Positions 62,017 through 64,000 of a stretch of DNA of 64,000 bases are shown in pieces. Both the position numbers and the translations under genes were made by a program. The DNA is from Oceanospirillum beijerinckii DSM 7166. GTDB lineage: Bacteria > Pseudomonadota > Gammaproteobacteria > Pseudomonadales > Halomonadaceae. Numbering within the stretch: the stretch's first letter is position 1; the number at the start of each line of letters is the position of its first letter. Under the pieces are notes generated by a model. It saw nothing but the letters and a program-made list of their open reading frames with translations. It was not told the DNA's origin and made no database searches. The stretch spans positions 21,734-85,733 of the forward strand of contig NZ_AULT01000028.1 of assembly GCF_000422425.1 (NCBI RefSeq), read 5' to 3'.

Positions 62017-63756
62017 ATGCTGAAATTATTCAAAAACAAATCGAATCATCTGAAACAGATTCTGGACCAAGCCATTGATGGCGTTGTATCGATTGATGAA
62101 AATAACAACATTGTTTATTTCAACCCTGCGGCTGAAAAACTCTGGGGCTATCAAGCCAGCGAAGTGCTGGGCAGAAATGTCAAAATGCTCATCCCTGATT
62201 CGATCCAGCCCAACCATGATGATTATGTGAATAATCACCGGAAAACAGGCCAGGATAAGTTGGTAGGCACAGCTCTGGACATTCAGCTAAGACGGAAAGA
62301 TGGCGAACTACTTTGGGTGAACCTGTCACTGTCCAAAGTGGTACGCGATGATAAGATTGGCTACACCGCCATGGTGAAGGATATTTCGAAACAGCGTGAA
62401 GCTCAGGAAATTATCGATCAAACACTGGAGCAGGCCATTGATGCTGTTGTGACCATCGACGAAAAAAACAATATCGTTTTTTTCAACCGCGCTGCAGAAA
62501 AGCTATGGGCCTGCTCCCGCGATGAAGTCATGGGCAAGAATGTCAAAATTTTAGTGCCCGATTTTGTCAAGCCTAACCATGATAATTACGTTAATCGCAA
62601 TCGCAGTAGCGGAAATAACCGTGTGGTTGGTTCCTCTGTCGATCTTCCCCTCGAAACTTTTGATGGACGTAAATTAACCGTTAATCTGTCGCTATCAAAA
62701 ATCTCATTGGAAAACCGCACACTTTACACCGCTTTTTTAAAAGATATCACCGCACGTAAGAAGCAAGAAGAGGAGTTTGCAGTCCTATCTCTGGTTGCAA
62801 ACCAAACGGATAATTCTGTTGTTATCACAAACAACCGTCGCGAAATCGAGTATGTGAATCAAGGCTTTACGCGGTTAACTGGTTATACACTTCAAGAAGT
62901 TGTAGGTAAAAAGCCGGGAGATTTCTTACAAGGTGAACATACTGATCCAGAGACGGTGAGTCGTATTCGTGATGCGCTCAGTAAAGGTAATGCTTTTTAT
63001 GAGGAAATCTTAAATTACGATAAATCGGGTGGTAGTTATTGGATCTCTTTGGCTGTCAATCCAGTTTTCGCGCCTGATGGCACCATTGAACGCTATATCT
63101 CTATTCAGGCTAATATTGATGCGACTAAACGACAAGCGCTGGAGAATGATGTCCGTCTGCAGGCTATTGATAAATCGAATATTGTTATGGAGTGGTCTCC
63201 TAAAGGGCAACTGGACTTCGCAAATACAATAACCTATGAAAGCTTTGGGGCTCAGGCGGTTGATCAATTAAAGCACACTATGGGCAACTTATTTGATCTG
63301 CTGGCTGCGGAGAAAGTCGCTCAACTAAAAGCTGGTGAAGCGGTAAGCTCTGAGATCCGATTTGAACAAACAGGGCTGGATGATATTGTTTTAGCATTAT
63401 CTGTCACTCCTTTGATCAATATCGATGGTAGTGTTAAAAAATACCTAATGTATGGCAATGATATTTCTGAGCGCAATAAAGTCGTCTCCGACACCTACGG
63501 CGCCATGACCCAGGTTCTGGAGAAAATTGGTCGTATCATTGGCAATATCAATAGTATTTCAGAGCAAACCAATCTTCTGGCCCTGAACGCAGCAATTGAG
63601 TCAGCTCGTGCAGGCGAAGCAGGAAGAGGCTTTGCGGTGGTCGCGGATGAAGTGCGTCAACTGTCAATCAGAACAACAGACTCAGTTAAAGAGATCAGTG
63701 ATTTGATCGAAGAAACCCGACATCACACTGAACGTTTATCAGAATATATGAGCTAG
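62017..63756 (+). CDS. PAS-domain chemoreceptor truncated at its 3' end by an IS element
   Basis: A 579-residue soluble receptor: PAS1 (about 9-130), PAS2 (about 132-255), PAS3 (about 257-380), PAS4 (about 385-490) and a partial methyl-accepting signalling domain with the tip [19 protein letters not shown]. The signalling domain ends only about 35 residues after the tip, and the stop codon TAG directly abuts an IS1182-like end, so the original C terminus is probably lost. PAS1 and PAS2 are close duplicates and carry His67 and His188 in an NHD-x-Y motif like the haem-ligand region of FixL. No membrane segment is seen. Confidence 0.85.
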   Translation: MLKLFKNKSNHLKQILDQAIDGVVSIDENNNIVYFNPAAEKLWGYQASEVLGRNVKMLIPDSIQPNHDDYVNNHRKTGQDKLVGTALDIQLRRKDGELLWVNLSLSKVVRDDKIGYTAMVKDISKQREAQEIIDQTLEQAIDAVVTIDEKNNIVFFNRAAEKLWACSRDEVMGKNVKILVPDFVKPNHDNYVNRNRSSGNNRVVGSSVDLPLETFDGRKLTVNLSLSKISLENRTLYTAFLKDITARKKQEEEFAVLSLVANQTDNSVVITNNRREIEYVNQGFTRLTGYTLQEVVGKKPGDFLQGEHTDPETVSRIRDALSKGNAFYEEILNYDKSGGSYWISLAVNPVFAPDGTIERYISIQANIDATKRQALENDVRLQAIDKSNIVMEWSPKGQLDFANTITYESFGAQAVDQLKHTMGNLFDLLAAEKVAQLKAGEAVSSEIRFEQTGLDDIVLALSVTPLINIDGSVKKYLMYGNDISERNKVVSDTYGAMTQVLEKIGRIIGNINSISEQTNLLALNAAIESARAGEAGRGFAVVADEVRQLSIRTTDSVKEISDLIEETRHHTERLSEYMS

Positions 63757-64000
63757 CAGCCTGTCGGACTATTAGCCCATTTCATCCAGATCTAGGATAA
63801 TAGCCCTTTTCAGGTTCCAGCAGGATATATCATGAGTCGCTTTCGTACCATCGATCGTCAAACGCCTTATCTACTTCCTCCATCTATTGATGACTGGCTG
63901 CCTGAAGATCATTTAGCTCGCTTTATTGTAGAGGTTGTCGATAGTCTGGATTTGCAAGCCATCCAGGGAGCATATCGCGGGAGAGGCAGTGCAGCCTATC
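63757..64000 (+). mobile_element. IS1182-like insertion sequence, left end (continues beyond window)
   Basis: The end CAGCCTGTCGGACTATTAG starts immediately after the chemoreceptor stop at 63756, with CTAG at the junction. A transposase reading frame begins at 63832. The other end and any target duplication lie outside the window. Confidence 0.72.
63832..64000 (+). CDS. IS1182 family transposase, N-terminal part
   Basis: The start ATG follows AGCAGGATATATC and the frame reads MSRFRTIDRQTPYLLPPSID then DWLPEDHLARFIVEVV, the N terminus of IS1182/IS5-type transposases. It is cut by the window edge after 56 codons; the catalytic region lies outside. Confidence 0.85.
   Translation, partial: MSRFRTIDRQTPYLLPPSIDDWLPEDHLARFIVEVVDSLDLQAIQGAYRGRGSAAY

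Noticed and set aside
1..64000. CRISPR arrays, rRNA, tRNA and prophage genes
   Set aside because: No regularly spaced short repeats, tRNA cloverleaf, rRNA segments or phage structural genes were recognised in the window.

Overview
The window reads as chromosomal DNA of a marine gammaproteobacterium, most like the Oceanospirillales/Oceanospirillaceae (Marinobacterium, Neptuniibacter or Amphritea type). This is inferred from the gene content (TRAP transporter, HD-GYP and HDOD proteins, CysI-DUF934 pair, polyamine locus, uptake-hydrogenase type hup/hyp genes) and moderate GC content; no rRNA or tRNA was found to confirm it. Genes are dense, mostly on the minus strand.

Layout. 1-1.4 kb: 3' end of a siroheme sulfite/nitrite reductase and its DUF934 partner. 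1.4-6.6 kb: a small membrane protein, then a LodA/LodB-type quinoprotein oxidase pair with a secreted CXXCH protein upstream. 6.8-12.4 kb: molybdopterin cofactor genes mobB-moeA-moaC/D-moaE-moaA and mobA, including a MoaC-MoaD fusion. 12.6-15.2 kb: a tungstate ABC transporter (tupABC). 15.7-19.4 kb: a sigma-54 response regulator and its Cache-domain histidine kinase. 19.6-21.5 kb: fdhD and an overlapping HTH plus periplasmic-binding-protein-like regulator. 21.9-24.3 kb: a peroxiredoxin-like protein, a small hypothetical and an HDOD protein. 24.7-27.8 kb: a TakP-like TRAP transporter. 27.9-39.7 kb: a long [NiFe]-hydrogenase maturation operon (hupDFGHI-hybE-hupK-hypAB-hoxA-hypC-SIS protein-hypDE) with no hydrogenase structural genes in the window. 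40-47.6 kb: BrnQ, MFS, a choice-of-anchor I lipoprotein, an HD-GYP protein and an Imm22-like protein. 47.7-61.6 kb: a polyamine (putrescine) uptake and catabolism locus with potFGHI, a puuA-like ligase, a GntR regulator, a spuC-like aminotransferase, two paralogous amidotransferases flanking a chemoreceptor, and a LuxR regulator. 61.7-64 kb: an orphan antitoxin, a PAS chemoreceptor that ends exactly where an IS1182-like element begins, and the 5' end of its transposase.

How it fits together. MGD cofactor synthesis, tungstate uptake and FdhD point to a tungsten- or molybdenum-dependent formate dehydrogenase encoded elsewhere. The mobB and tupA operons each have a sigma-54 type GG-N10-GC promoter with a pair of GGGACA-AAA-TGTCCC-like half-palindromes about 90-125 bp upstream, about 30 bp apart; fdhD has a similar arrangement. 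The adjacent two-component system is the natural candidate regulator, so this looks like a self-contained sigma-54 regulon for formate dehydrogenase cofactor supply. The hydrogenase maturation operon has its own sigma-54-like promoter and encodes a HoxA-type activator. The polyamine locus carries repeated TGATCACA operators on both sides of its GntR gene. At least five copies of a MITE/REP-like repeat are scattered through the intergenic regions.
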